Origin: JAZKFT01 sp040386335 | Lineage (GTDB): Bacteria > Bacteroidota > Bacteroidia > Chitinophagales > Chitinophagaceae | Assembly (NCBI GenBank): GCA_040386335.1 | Contig: JAZKFT010000001.1 | Span: forward strand, 124,001 to 188,000 | Direction of reading: 5' to 3' | DNA length: 64,000 nt | Part shown: positions 1-9,242 of the stretch, piece after piece | How positions within the stretch are numbered: position 1 is the stretch's first letter | Layout of the letters: each line of letters begins with the position of its first letter | Notes under the pieces: model-generated | Seen by the model: only the letters and a program-made list of their open reading frames with translations | What the model was told of the DNA's origin: nothing | Database searches by the model: none | Program-made: the position numbers and the translations under genes

Positions 1-402
1 AATGCAAACATGGAACTCTGGACATTGGCCGTGATCTCAGTGGAAAGCACAGCCCAGATTTTCTACCAATCCCTGCGCCAGGCAACAGGCTGCAACTTGC
101 TCCGTCAAATTTGTACCGATATTTTGATTGACGAAGCGGCCCATATTCAATTCCAGGCCGAAAGGCTGGCGATTATTTACCATTCAAAAAACTGGGTTTG
201 GAAGAGCCTCACTTTTTACGCGTACAAATATTTTTACTTCTCTACGGCATTTGTGGTTTGGTTTGCTCACCGCAGGGTGTTTAAGGCAGGTGGAAATAAT
301 CTCGCATCTTATCATAGGAAAATGACTTTCAAATTCAACAAGATTGCACAACATCTAAATCGTAAAAATTATGAAACACATGCTCTTCAAGCCGTGTGGT
401 AG
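1..402 (+). CDS. Ferritin-like protein, C-terminal part (cut by window edge)
   Basis: The reading frame is open from base 1 through an internal ATG at 10 to the TAG at 400-402, so this is probably the 3' part of a longer gene. The visible 133 residues contain an acidic helix with an E-x-x-H pattern (DEAAHIQFQ, about residues 44-52). That pattern is typical of diiron ferritin-like four-helix bundles. It is followed by aromatic-rich helices and a basic C terminus. The family call rests on this motif and the helical look alone, and the other metal ligands would lie upstream. The role is unknown. Confidence 0.5.
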   Translation, partial: NANMELWTLAVISVESTAQIFYQSLRQATGCNLLRQICTDILIDEAAHIQFQAERLAIIYHSKNWVWKSLTFYAYKYFYFSTAFVVWFAHRRVFKAGGNNLASYHRKMTFKFNKIAQHLNRKNYETHALQAVW

Positions 403-420
403 GAGCAGGCAAACGACAAA

Positions 421-441
421 GCGCCTGTTGGCGGGCGTTTT
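421..441 (+). terminator. Possible terminator after the ferritin-like gene
   Basis: A short hairpin (CGCC-TGTT-GGCG, 422-433) is followed by a T-rich stretch ending at 442. It lies 20 bases beyond the stop of the preceding gene. The stem is only four pairs, so the call is weak. Confidence 0.35.
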
Positions 442-469
442 TAGAACCTTATCGCTTTAAATTGCAGCT

Positions 470-820
470 ATGAAAAGATTCATCAACAGCTTCGGTTATG
501 CATTAAACGGCCTCCGGTTATTTTTCAGCAAAGAAAAAAACGGGCAAATACAAGCTGTGGTGGCTATACTGGTGATCGTCGCAGGGTTTGCTTTTAAGAT
601 CGGACTTTACGAATGGATCATCATACTCGTATGTATAGCGCTGGTTCTGGCTTTGGAGATGATCAATTCGGTCATAGAAAAACTGATAGACCACCTGCAC
701 CCGGCCAGGCACGAACAGGTAAAATGGATAAAAGATGTAGCAGCAGGTGCCGTACTATGGGCAGCTATCATCAGCGCCGTTATTGCTTCATTGATATTTA
801 TTCCGAAGGTATTTTCCTAA
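470..820 (+). CDS. dgkA: Diacylglycerol/undecaprenol kinase family protein (DgkA-type)
   Basis: A 116-residue integral membrane kinase that phosphorylates diacylglycerol or undecaprenol with ATP to recycle membrane lipid carriers. The DgkA signature is clear: E-M-I-N-S-V-I-E-K-L-I-D-H at about residues 63-75, then the conserved K-D-x-A-A-G-A-V-L segment before the last membrane helix. Three hydrophobic helices are visible (about 29-45, 48-66 and 91-112), and the length fits the family. In Gram-negative Bacteroidota the true substrate, diacylglycerol or undecaprenol, cannot be decided from sequence. It stands alone, about 100 bp before a DUF1361 gene on the same strand. Confidence 0.9.
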   Translation: MKRFINSFGYALNGLRLFFSKEKNGQIQAVVAILVIVAGFAFKIGLYEWIIILVCIALVLALEMINSVIEKLIDHLHPARHEQVKWIKDVAAGAVLWAAIISAVIASLIFIPKVFS

Positions 821-916
821 GACGCTAAGTTAGGATTGTTACAACATTGGTTGGTCTTAGCCGCGATCCGTAAGATCCTGGTCTACATTCCTTGTACTAA
901 AATCTTTCATCTTTTT

Positions 917-1573
917 ATGAAAAAAACATTCAGATACACTACTTCTTTCTTGTTAGGTACCGGGCTGGTACTGCTCCTGTTTATTGGCCGGGTGCTTTAT
1001 AGCCAGTCCTGGTTTTATGGGTTCCTGCTTTGGAATTTATTCCTGGCTTTTATCCCTTTTTGCATCAGTCAGTATATGCTTCGCAAAGAAGATATGGGGA
1101 AAATAAAATGGTGGCTATGCCTTGCGACCTGGTTACTTTTTTTTCCTAACGCCCCGTATATCGTTACCGATTTGGTGCACCTCCGTTTACGCAATGGCGT
1201 GCCGCTTTGGTATGATGCGGCCATGGTGTTCTCCGCCGCACTTACCGGCTTGTGGATCGGGTGTATTTCGTTGATGCAAATGGAAAAACTTTGGCGCAGG
1301 CAATTGCCCAATATAAGAGCACGGTATTTTATTGCGTCGGTATTGCTGCTGAGCGGTTTCGGTATCTACCTCGGCCGTGTACTGCGGTTCAATAGCTGGG
1401 ATGTGGTCACCGACCCATTCGACCTGTTGAAGGCCATAGTACAACGTGTCATTTTTCCATGGCAGTATTTGCGTACATGGGGTGTTACTATTTTGTTTGC
1501 AGCAATTATATGGGTGGCGTATCAGCAGGTAAAGAACCTGGTATATGATAGTGCTTCAAAACATCTGAAATGA
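917..1573 (+). CDS. DUF1361 domain-containing membrane protein
   Basis: A polytopic inner-membrane protein of about 219 residues with six to seven hydrophobic segments. The DUF1361 hallmark FFPNAPYIVTDLVHL sits between helices and is followed by a W-Y-D motif. The ATG at 917 is preferred over an in-frame ATG at 836 because the extra 27 residues are not hydrophobic in the family pattern, while MKKTFRYT starts a normal membrane segment. The stop overlaps the next gene by four bases (ATGA), which suggests translational coupling. The family has no established function. Confidence 0.85.
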   Translation: MKKTFRYTTSFLLGTGLVLLLFIGRVLYSQSWFYGFLLWNLFLAFIPFCISQYMLRKEDMGKIKWWLCLATWLLFFPNAPYIVTDLVHLRLRNGVPLWYDAAMVFSAALTGLWIGCISLMQMEKLWRRQLPNIRARYFIASVLLLSGFGIYLGRVLRFNSWDVVTDPFDLLKAIVQRVIFPWQYLRTWGVTILFAAIIWVAYQQVKNLVYDSASKHLK

Positions 1574-2169
1574 TGAGAAGTATCTTAGTCTATATATCCT
1601 TTTTTGTCCTTGGCGTTGTTGGTTTGAGATCTTGTTACCTGGACGCTTTTTGTGAATACAAATCAGTTTTTGTAATTGCGGATGAGGAAAAAGAAAGCCG
1701 GATCAATTTTTACGATTCATTATCCATATACCAGAACCTTACAATAGAATCTCATTTAGGTAACAACGGAAACCAGGTGATGGCGGCCTATGTTGATTTT
1801 AGTCATTATGCTGATAGTATAACGGTTGCAACCATGAGCATCAACATTTCATGTATCGATAACCCTGAACAGGATATCCGGTTGAGCCATGTTATCACTT
1901 ATGTCGATCCTCTAATTCCTGAATATATTGATTATGTAAGAGCTCCTACATTTGATGAACTACCAACACATTATAAGACCATCAACCTAAAACGGGAACC
2001 ATGGACAACGTTTCGATTTTATTTTGAAACAGAGGACGTAGATCTCGGAGAAAAGTACCAATTACAAATTACTGGAACTGCTGTCCACAAAGGGCAACTG
2101 ATCCATTTCAAAAAAAACATTGTTGCGAAGCGGCGAAAACAGTTTGTTCCTATCCAGATGATGACGTGA
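1570..2169 (+). CDS. Hypothetical exported protein
   Basis: A 199-residue protein whose first 20 residues are hydrophobic (ILVYISFFVLGVVGL) and are followed by a Cys, so it is exported or membrane-anchored. The rest is a predicted beta-rich domain with no motif I recognise. It overlaps the stop of the DUF1361 gene by four bases and is very likely co-transcribed with it. It converges with the GH3 gene, whose stop lies 24 bases away. GldH-like lipoproteins are broadly similar in layout, but no residue pattern supports that call. Confidence 0.7.
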   Translation: MMRSILVYISFFVLGVVGLRSCYLDAFCEYKSVFVIADEEKESRINFYDSLSIYQNLTIESHLGNNGNQVMAAYVDFSHYADSITVATMSINISCIDNPEQDIRLSHVITYVDPLIPEYIDYVRAPTFDELPTHYKTINLKREPWTTFRFYFETEDVDLGEKYQLQITGTAVHKGQLIHFKKNIVAKRRKQFVPIQMMT

Positions 2170-2192
2170 TCACCACTGACCACGCGATATGC

Positions 2193-5100
2193 TTAATCCA
2201 TTGCATCATAAATAGCCTGCTGGATATTACTCCTTACATTCAACCTGCTCAGCTTTAGATTCTCACCGCCATCTGGTGTAACCCGGTTGCTCAGGAAAAT
2301 ATAAACAAGATCGTGTTTGGGATCCACCCACACACAAGTGCCGGTATAGCCTGTGTGCCCGTAGGCCTGCGGGCTTACACAGGCACAGGGGTATGCCTTC
2401 GACGGTTCCAAAACATCATTATTTTTCTCCGGTTTATCAAAACCCATGCCCCTGCGGCTGATGGGTGTGTTATAAGCTGTAAACCAATCTACCGTTTCCT
2501 TTTTCAGGTATTGTTTGCCACCAAAACTGCCACCATTCAACAACATTTGGTACAGTATGGCCAGGTCGTAACCATTACTAAACAGGCCTGCATGGCCGGC
2601 TACATTACCAAACATTGCGGCGCCGGGGTCATGTACATAGCCATGCAATAACTGGCGGCGGAATTGCTTTTCCTGCTCGCTCGGAGCTACTTCGCTGTTG
2701 GCAAAATGTTCAAACGGTTTAAATCCTGTAGTCACCATTCCCAGCGGGTCATAAAATGTTTTTTTGACATACTGGTCCAGCGGCATCCCTGAAATGGCGG
2801 CTACGATATCGCCCATCAGGATAAAGTCATTGTCGCTATAAACATATTTCACATCATTCGTTACCACAGCACTTGTCTTAATGCGGCTATACATGGTATC
2901 TACCCATGCATGTTTCATGTACAAACTTGTGGCTACCGGTACATTGAATTCGGTGGTTTTATCACTGGCAAAATAAACTTCGTTCGGCTTGCCATCTTTA
3001 CCGGTGATCTCTCTGAAGAATGGGATAAATGACACCATTCCCGCCTGGTGCAGCAGCAGGTTTTCTACCGTCAGGTTTTCTTTGTTACTGCCCTTTAACC
3101 AGGGCAAATAATCGCTGATCTTTTTTTTCAGATCCAGTCTTCCTTCCTCCCAAAGTTTCATAGCCGAAACATTGGTGGCAGAAATTTTGGTTACCGAAGC
3201 CAGGTCGTAAATGGTATTGACCGTAATAGGGATCATGCTGTCATAGTTCTGGTAACCATATGCTTTTTGAAAAGCCAGTTTGCCTTTCTTCAAGACGGTT
3301 ACCACGCAGCCAGGTGTTGCGCCTTGTTTAATGGCGTCATTGGCAATAGAGTCTATTTGCCAGGCCATGCGACCTGCACCTTTTAATCCCAGTTTTTCCG
3401 GATTTTCCCGCTGTATTTCATTTCTCGATACCATGCCGCTACCGTATTTGAAATTGCCGCATACGGTTACCGGTAACGTTCCTTTTGCGCTGTATTTGCC
3501 CATAATCCAATCAGCCGCAGCCGCCTGGAAAACGGAATCATCTTCATAACAAACCACGAGGTTTTTACTGTCGCAGAAGTTTTTAGCGGCATAGCAATTG
3601 CCAAACAGCATCACAAGAGTATTGGGGTGCTTTTTTTCAGCGGCTTTAATTAATGCGATAGCCCTTTCCGGGATCCCAAAATTATTCTTTGGGTTCCGGG
3701 CGATACCATGCAGGCCAATGATCAAACGTTGATTTTTTTCTTTCTCAGCATCCTCTTTCTCTTTGGTGGCATCTTGCTGCGCCAGGCCCATTTCGATATT
3801 TTTCCACATAGCATCGTCTGCGTAGGGCAATCCAAATACTTCTGCTCCGTATCTCTCTTTTAAAGTATTGCCAAAGGCATTTTTGCCATCGGAGCCAATG
3901 GCTACATACATAATATTTGAAAGCTCTTTTGGTGCTTCCACCGGGGTTTCCTTTTTCTGTTTTTTTGATTTCGGACTTACTTGTTTTACCAAAACCGGTT
4001 TGGCTTTGGCCATATAAGGGAGAGGTAAAAACCCATCATTCAAGGTCAGAACGGTCAGTGCATTTTCTGCTACCAGTTTTCTAAGCGGAACAATGTCTTT
4101 GTTGAGATCGGCAGTGATATTGGTTGCATCAATGGTGCCTGTTTTGCCCACCACATAATCGTACTTTGCCAATAGCACCCGCTTGCATTTTTCATTTACC
4201 AGGTCCCAGCTAAGCCTGCCCTCGGTAATGGCTTCGTTTATTTTTTTGATGCTGCCTGGTACGCTGCCCGGCAGGCATAGCATATCATTACCAGCTATAA
4301 TGCTCTGCACACTTGCTTCACCCTGGGGGTAATATTTTGCCACACCCTGCATTTCGAGAGCATCTGTAAAAGTGAGGCCTTTATAACCCATTTCATTCCG
4401 CATCAGGTTGGTTACGTTGTTGTAAGAAATGGACGTAGGCTTATTGGGCGTAGTGTCAATAGCCGGTATGGCCAAATGCGCCACCATTACACTGCCAATG
4501 CCATTGCTGAAAACTTCCTTAAAAGGATACAACTCCAGGTCAGTGAGCTGTGCCATGGTTTTATTAATGACTGGCAGGTCGTAGTGACTATCCACGTCCA
4601 CATCTCCGTGACCAGGGAAATGTTTGGCGCATGCCATTACGCCGTTATCCTGCATGCCCTGCATGATGCGGGTGCCAAAAAGACCCACTTTGTATTTGTC
4701 CTCGCCAAAACTCCGAACACCAATTACCGGGTTATTTGGGTTGTTATTGATATCCACTACCGGGGCATAGTTCACATGGATACCGATGCGCTTGCATTGT
4801 TCGGCGATGGCACGGCCTATTTTGTAGGATATTTCTGCATCTTTTACCGCTCCTATTGTAAGCTGGTAGGGAAAATTTTGAACATCTTTAAAACGCATTC
4901 CAAGTCCCCACTCGCCGTCAACGGTTACCATGATCGGCGTTTGAGCCATTCCTTGAATCCGGTTGAGTAGGGCCGCCTGCTGGCTGGAAGTTCCCTGGAA
5001 TAGGCAAACAGCGCCAATATTGTACAGTTTTACGAGCGAATCTGTTTGTGCATCAAAAAAAACGCCGCCACCATCTTTACCAATAGTGGAAGTGCGGACC

Positions 5101-5243
5101 ACCATCAACTGAGAGATGCGTTGGTCGGGGGTGAGCGATTGGAATACACTATCGGCCCAATGTTGGGCAGCAGGTGACTGGGCACTGGCAGCCTGTGTGG
5201 CCAGCAATACTGCAATACATAACAACCGTTTTATTGACATCAT
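2193..5243 (-). CDS. GH3 beta-N-acetylglucosaminidase fused to a serine beta-lactamase-like domain
   Basis: A 1016-residue exported two-domain enzyme with a signal peptide of about 21 residues ending ASAQ. Residues 30-370 are a glycoside hydrolase family 3 N-terminal domain with the NagZ-type signature KHFPGHGDVDVDSHYDLP (207-224) and the likely nucleophile Asp294 (TFTDALEM). A GH3 C-terminal-like segment follows, with a Lys/Glu-rich insert near 425-440. Residues 625-1016 form a class C beta-lactamase/serine hydrolase fold with S683-V-T-K686, Y802-S-D, and H963-T-G in place of K-T-G. The likely role is muropeptide turnover in the periplasm: glucosaminidase plus a peptidase or esterase. This fusion is known in Bacteroidota; substrates of this protein are inferred. 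Confidence 0.9.
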   Translation of the reverse strand: MMSIKRLLCIAVLLATQAASAQSPAAQHWADSVFQSLTPDQRISQLMVVRTSTIGKDGGGVFFDAQTDSLVKLYNIGAVCLFQGTSSQQAALLNRIQGMAQTPIMVTVDGEWGLGMRFKDVQNFPYQLTIGAVKDAEISYKIGRAIAEQCKRIGIHVNYAPVVDINNNPNNPVIGVRSFGEDKYKVGLFGTRIMQGMQDNGVMACAKHFPGHGDVDVDSHYDLPVINKTMAQLTDLELYPFKEVFSNGIGSVMVAHLAIPAIDTTPNKPTSISYNNVTNLMRNEMGYKGLTFTDALEMQGVAKYYPQGEASVQSIIAGNDMLCLPGSVPGSIKKINEAITEGRLSWDLVNEKCKRVLLAKYDYVVGKTGTIDATNITADLNKDIVPLRKLVAENALTVLTLNDGFLPLPYMAKAKPVLVKQVSPKSKKQKKETPVEAPKELSNIMYVAIGSDGKNAFGNTLKERYGAEVFGLPYADDAMWKNIEMGLAQQDATKEKEDAEKEKNQRLIIGLHGIARNPKNNFGIPERAIALIKAAEKKHPNTLVMLFGNCYAAKNFCDSKNLVVCYEDDSVFQAAAADWIMGKYSAKGTLPVTVCGNFKYGSGMVSRNEIQRENPEKLGLKGAGRMAWQIDSIANDAIKQGATPGCVVTVLKKGKLAFQKAYGYQNYDSMIPITVNTIYDLASVTKISATNVSAMKLWEEGRLDLKKKISDYLPWLKGSNKENLTVENLLLHQAGMVSFIPFFREITGKDGKPNEVYFASDKTTEFNVPVATSLYMKHAWVDTMYSRIKTSAVVTNDVKYVYSDNDFILMGDIVAAISGMPLDQYVKKTFYDPLGMVTTGFKPFEHFANSEVAPSEQEKQFRRQLLHGYVHDPGAAMFGNVAGHAGLFSNGYDLAILYQMLLNGGSFGGKQYLKKETVDWFTAYNTPISRRGMGFDKPEKNNDVLEPSKAYPCACVSPQAYGHTGYTGTCVWVDPKHDLVYIFLSNRVTPDGGENLKLSRLNVRSNIQQAIYDAMD

Positions 5244-5377
5244 GGATTTGTTTAGATCGGTAAATTTATGGGCAAATTGCCAGTAAATGCTTACCGGTTA
5301 ACCCGCTACCGATGGGTGGGGTTGTTTGCCAAAACCAGGCCCCGTAGCCCGATCATGGCGGGAGCAGCGCCTGGTAA

Positions 5378-5400
5378 CCAGCGGCCCGGGCTGGCTTTTT
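5378..5400 (+). terminator. Hairpin with T-run upstream of the DUF6089 gene
   Basis: CCAGC (5378-5382) and GCTGG (5390-5394) form a stem followed by CTTTTT, which looks like an intrinsic terminator on the plus strand. No plus-strand gene ends nearby, so it could be a fortuitous hairpin or lie in a leader of the following gene. A second dyad, ACCAGGC (5334-5340) with GCCTGGT (5369-5375), lies just before it. Confidence 0.3.
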
Positions 5401-5479
5401 CCTCCAAAATTTTAAAAACCCGCTGGCATAATTATTGACAGCTTTCCACGTTAAAGGAAACAATCGTTATTTTGCACCC

Positions 5480-6334
5480 ATGAAGAAGATTTTTGCATCA
5501 GCAGTTTTTATGTCTGTTTTAGCCATTTCGGGCCATGCCCAGGGAGGGATGGAAAGTACCGTAGTAAACGGAGAAGTGGGTATTTCAGCCGGCGCCGCAC
5601 ACTATTTTGGTGACCTTAATACCCGGGCAGCTTTTAACCGTCCCAAGCCTGTAGTGGGTGTTTTCTTCCGCAAACAGTTTGGCAATTATATCGGTTTAAA
5701 GGTCAGCGGCCACTATGCTGCCCTTGGTTATAGCGATCAATACAGCAAAAACGAGGTACAGCGCACCCGGAATCTCAGTTTCAATACCAATATTTTTGAA
5801 CTGGCGGTACAGGGTGATTTTCATTTTTTTAAATTCCTGCCAGGTCAGCCAGGCTACCAGTTTACCCCTTATGTAACGATGGGTGTGGGCTTTTTTACCT
5901 ACGATCCTTATGCTTACCTGGCCGGTGAAAAATACTATCTCCGTCCGCTGAATACAGAGGGGCAAACAAAAATCCCCGGCCGTGAACCTTATAGTTCTAT
6001 GGCATTCTGTATTCCTATCGGTGTTGGCTTTAAGTACAATATCAGCGGTCAAACCAATATCTTTTTTGAATTGAGCCACCGCTTTACCAATACTGATTAC
6101 CTGGATGATGTAAGTATGACCTATGCCGGGGCATCCAATTTCGATCCATTGCCAAACGGTGATCCTTCTCCTGCCTTCTTATTGCAAGACAGAAGCTATG
6201 AAATTACAGGTACACCCATTGGCATCAAAGACCGCCAGCGTGGTATCAGTACCCAACGCGATCAATATATTTTTGCAGAAGTAGGCGTTAGTTTCAGTCT
6301 TACTTCTTACAGGTGTCCGCCAGTGAGGAATTAA
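5480..6334 (+). CDS. DUF6089 outer-membrane beta-barrel protein
   Basis: A protein of about 284 residues with a signal peptide (MKKIFASAVFMSVLAISGHAQ) and then alternating amphipathic strands typical of a small outer-membrane barrel. The segment GAAHYFGDLN and the repeated aromatic or glycine-rich strands match DUF6089 proteins of Bacteroidota. The ATG at 5480 is chosen because it starts directly at the basic signal-peptide N terminus; an upstream in-frame ATG at 5435 adds 15 unrelated residues. It is a single gene followed by a good intrinsic terminator. Its function is unknown; the family is structural or transport-like. Confidence 0.85.
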   Translation: MKKIFASAVFMSVLAISGHAQGGMESTVVNGEVGISAGAAHYFGDLNTRAAFNRPKPVVGVFFRKQFGNYIGLKVSGHYAALGYSDQYSKNEVQRTRNLSFNTNIFELAVQGDFHFFKFLPGQPGYQFTPYVTMGVGFFTYDPYAYLAGEKYYLRPLNTEGQTKIPGREPYSSMAFCIPIGVGFKYNISGQTNIFFELSHRFTNTDYLDDVSMTYAGASNFDPLPNGDPSPAFLLQDRSYEITGTPIGIKDRQRGISTQRDQYIFAEVGVSFSLTSYRCPPVRN

Positions 6335-6382
6335 AGCGGTCATTGGGTCAATAGGTCATTTGTCAATACAAATTTTTATTAT

Positions 6383-6415
6383 AAACCGGGGAGTTAAAAG
6401 CTGCCCGGTTTTTTT
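6383..6415 (+). terminator. Intrinsic terminator after the DUF6089 gene
   Basis: AAACCGGG (6383-6390) pairs with CCCGGTTT (6404-6411) across a 13-base loop and runs into a seven-base T stretch. It lies about 50 bases beyond the preceding stop codon. Confidence 0.8.
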
Positions 6416-6474
6416 GTGGGATTGCTTTAGAGGGCGGAATAGATCTATATTAATCATAGAAATTAGTAGAACAT

Positions 6475-7134
6475 ATGAACATTCTTTCCGGGATTCTCCC
6501 TAAAAAAAGATACGAGTTTATCGAAGATATCAAAGGCGTCCATCAACTGGGCGGCGATATTCCGGCAGGTTTTATTATGCCACCCAATGATTTTATTGGC
6601 TCTATTCAATATTTGGGTGCAATTGATAATTCGGACACGGTTTTTAGCTGGCTTCCTTTCCGGTTGCATCTTATTTGTCCCATTTTTCTCAATATTGAGA
6701 TGGTATTCGTGGACTATGAAAATCCTAATGCTCCAGTGATCATTTCCCCATTAGATACAGCTGCAGTTACCACAGAATATGATGATTTAGAAAAGGATTC
6801 AATTGTCATCTTCAACAAAATATCAGTTGGCCTGGAACTCATTAAGGTTCCGATAACCGAAGACAATGACGATGAAATTATCGGGCTTACAGGAAAGCCA
6901 GTTTGGGAACAGAACTCCGAATCACCCAAATGTCCAAAAACAGGCAGAAAAATGAAGTTTATATGCCAATTGTTTAGCAGTGGTAAAGTGACCACTAAAT
7001 ACACCAATATAAAAGCAGCAGAACAATATTACCAGGATTGTTTCGCAGATATGAATTTTTGGGAAGATGGTTCTTTGTACGTGTTTTTTGAACCTGATAG
7101 CAAAGTAGCTTGTTATTTTATCCAACACACCTAA
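6475..7134 (+). CDS. Hypothetical DUF1963/YwqG-like protein
   Basis: A 219-residue soluble protein without signal peptide. It shows QLGGDIPAGFIMP near the N terminus, a P-K-C-P-x-T-G-R-K-M segment in the middle (a possible Cys-containing turn), and M-N-F-W-x-D-G-S-L-Y-V-F-F near the C terminus. These are reminiscent of YwqG/DUF1963 proteins, which have no settled function. The family link is by eye and moderate. It converges on the TolB-like gene with only four bases between the stops. Confidence 0.65.
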   Translation: MNILSGILPKKRYEFIEDIKGVHQLGGDIPAGFIMPPNDFIGSIQYLGAIDNSDTVFSWLPFRLHLICPIFLNIEMVFVDYENPNAPVIISPLDTAAVTTEYDDLEKDSIVIFNKISVGLELIKVPITEDNDDEIIGLTGKPVWEQNSESPKCPKTGRKMKFICQLFSSGKVTTKYTNIKAAEQYYQDCFADMNFWEDGSLYVFFEPDSKVACYFIQHT

Positions 7135-7138
7135 GTCA

Positions 7139-8089
7139 TTACTTGATGATGTTTATTTTATCCCTCACCTCCACAAACACCGGCGACAACTCCGTTTTCC
7201 ATTTGTTGGTGATCTGCATAATTTCCTTTGTGTCCCAGTTCATCACGTAAATATGGTATTCGCTTTGCGCCCGGTCAAATCCATCGAAAGCCAGCCATTT
7301 TCCATCGCCGCTCCAGCTATGAAATCCTTCGTTCATTTTGGTGTCGGTGAGTTTCCAATGCTTTTTGCCATCGGGTGTTACGGCGTACAAATGATAGTCG
7401 GATTGCTGCAGTGATTGGTAGGAAATAAAATTGTCTTTAGGTTGGTACCGCGGCGGACCTGCATGATAACTATGCCACTCAGCTGTGGTATCGCTGGCCG
7501 GGTACCAGGTGAGTTGTTGCGTAGCACCCGTTTCCAGGTTCAGCTTCCATAGCTCGGCTTTCTCATTGCGGTTTCGCCTGTTTTTTTTGTAGCGAAAAAC
7601 AACCTCTTTTCCATTGGGTAAAAATTGCGGGTCGTTATGGTAAGCCGCAGTATCATGGGTTACTTGCCGCCAGTTGCCTGTTGTAAGATCCACCAAACAA
7701 AGCTGGCTGCGAATGTTTTTCCCAGGCCTTCCACTTACGATCATTTCGGTGCCATTGTTTCGGGTGCTTTGCCAACTATCTTCCAGCACCAGGGAACTTA
7801 CCTGCTTTACATCATGTCCGTTTGCATCCATTTGATACAAAAAGAAACACCGGGAGCAGGTGTCCCTGTCGCTGATGAAAAATATCTTGTCTGCATAAGC
7901 TTCGTACACCCAATCCACGGCTTTGCGGTTGCTGATATTCCTGGGATGGCTGCCATCCATTTCGGTGATATAGATCTCGTAATCCTTCTGTACACTGTCG
8001 TACACATTATAGGCAATTTTATAACCTGACTTTTGCGCCGCCACAGTAAAGACGATGGTTGCCAAAGCCAATGATAGAAGTTTTCTCAT
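7139..8089 (-). CDS. TolB-like beta-propeller (PD40) exported protein
   Basis: A 316-residue protein with a signal peptide (about residues 1-18, ending VAAQ) and repeated WD40-like PD40 blades: ISDRDTCSRC, PQFLPNGKEVVFRY and WSGDGKWLAFDG are blade cores. Such propellers in Bacteroidota are periplasmic binding or scaffold modules, sometimes linked to secretion or signalling. It is not TolB of the Tol-Pal system, since no pal or tolA neighbours are present. A Cys pair (CSRC) occurs in blade two. Confidence 0.8.
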   Translation of the reverse strand: MRKLLSLALATIVFTVAAQKSGYKIAYNVYDSVQKDYEIYITEMDGSHPRNISNRKAVDWVYEAYADKIFFISDRDTCSRCFFLYQMDANGHDVKQVSSLVLEDSWQSTRNNGTEMIVSGRPGKNIRSQLCLVDLTTGNWRQVTHDTAAYHNDPQFLPNGKEVVFRYKKNRRNRNEKAELWKLNLETGATQQLTWYPASDTTAEWHSYHAGPPRYQPKDNFISYQSLQQSDYHLYAVTPDGKKHWKLTDTKMNEGFHSWSGDGKWLAFDGFDRAQSEYHIYVMNWDTKEIMQITNKWKTELSPVFVEVRDKINIIK

Positions 8090-8099
8090 AATGGTTGAT

Positions 8100-8663
8100 T
8101 TACCCCGCCTGATCGTATGCCTGTTTTATCGCGGCGATCAATTCTGCATCCATCATCTTTTCATCTTCAATTTTGATACGGTGGGTGCACATGCCATTCC
8201 AGCTTCCGGCTGCAATAAAATTTCCCGTTGGCTCAAAGTCTTTGATGTTGAGGCCAACATCAAGCCTGTCTTTGGTAGAGGGCTGTATAATGGCAAACTG
8301 CTTTTTGCGCCGAAGGCTCATATAGGTTTTTTTAGGAGCCAGTTCTATATCATTGCCCATGGCCAGTATTTCTTTCATCAATCGGTCGTACCAAGGCTTC
8401 AGATTTTCTTTGCCCTTGTACTGCTCGGCTACCAGGTCGGTTTCTTCAGTAGCCGCCGAGGCCGAGCTTTGATTGGCATGATGTACAATTAAGTTGGCGT
8501 AGCCATGCCCAAGGCCATGGCTGGTTTTAAGAAAGCTTACCATCTCGCCATGTTTGGTAAAACCGCTTTTGCTCGCTATCTGTTTCCATTCGTCAAAGCT
8601 TTTGCCCGTTTGGGTTTCAAGGTTTTTGATCTGGTTGAGTATTGCCTGTTGTAAATCTGCCAT
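8100..8663 (-). CDS. DUF4287/DUF5655 domain protein
   Basis: A 187-residue cytosolic protein. Residues 1-65 are DUF4287-like (TGKSFDEWKQ, HGLGHGYANLIVH) and residues 80-187 are DUF5655-like (W-Y-D-R-L near residue 91, then YMSLRRKKQFAIIQPS). Both domains are widespread small domains of unknown function, usually found with DUF1801 proteins. It follows the DUF1801 gene by four bases on the same strand, so the two are very likely one transcript. Confidence 0.85.
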   Translation of the reverse strand: MADLQQAILNQIKNLETQTGKSFDEWKQIASKSGFTKHGEMVSFLKTSHGLGHGYANLIVHHANQSSASAATEETDLVAEQYKGKENLKPWYDRLMKEILAMGNDIELAPKKTYMSLRRKKQFAIIQPSTKDRLDVGLNIKDFEPTGNFIAAGSWNGMCTHRIKIEDEKMMDAELIAAIKQAYDQAG

Positions 8664-8667
8664 GGAT

Positions 8668-9144
8668 TTATGATTTAGTGGATTTTCTTGCGTTTTTAAA
8701 GTTGTTTTCGTAAATCTCTATCCACTGCTTTGGGGTCATTTTTGAAGCCAATTCACCAAAGAGTTTAAAAGGGATTTTTTCAGGATTCTTAAACCGGATG
8801 CAGCTCTTGCCCATATCGAGTTTGGCGCTGGTATGTTTTGGATATTCGCTGGTAAACCATTCCAGCAGTTCCGGGCTTGCATAAATACCCATATGGTACA
8901 CCGCAATGAAATTCTTTTGCGAAGCAATACCCAAAAAAGGTAATGGCAATTCCGGGGTGCAATGGTAGCCTGGCGGGTATAATGTATGAGGAACTACGTA
9001 GCCCATCATGCCATAGCCCATTTCTTCCTTAAAGCCTTTTGGAAGATTTTTGATAATTTCTTTACGGAGTTTGGTCATGGCCTCCTGCCGGTCTTCGGGC
9101 AGCTCTTTTAAATAGCTATCTACCGTTTTTGCCTGTGATTGCAT
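8668..9144 (-). CDS. DUF1801 (YdhG-like) protein
   Basis: A 158-residue cytosolic protein of the YdhG/DUF1801 fold. The family pattern is visible: an N-terminal helix with L-P-E-D-R-Q-E-A-M, a central G-Y-G-M-M-G-Y motif, and a C-terminal segment D-M-G-K-S-C-I-R-F. These frataxin-like-fold proteins have no firm function; some affect iron handling. It is upstream of, and nearly abutting, the DUF4287/DUF5655 gene. Confidence 0.85.
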   Translation of the reverse strand: MQSQAKTVDSYLKELPEDRQEAMTKLRKEIIKNLPKGFKEEMGYGMMGYVVPHTLYPPGYHCTPELPLPFLGIASQKNFIAVYHMGIYASPELLEWFTSEYPKHTSAKLDMGKSCIRFKNPEKIPFKLFGELASKMTPKQWIEIYENNFKNARKSTKS

Positions 9145-9242
9145 GGGATATATTTTTTTGTTTTTGCTTCCTGAAAACAGTAATGGCTGCGTGTAGCGGA
9201 AGCAGAATTATTGCTGAAATTTGGATGGAGTAAACTACGATT

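Noticed and set aside
7139..8089. TolB of the Tol-Pal system
   Set aside because: Beta-propeller repeats are present, but tolQ, tolR, tolA and pal are absent nearby and the propeller is short.
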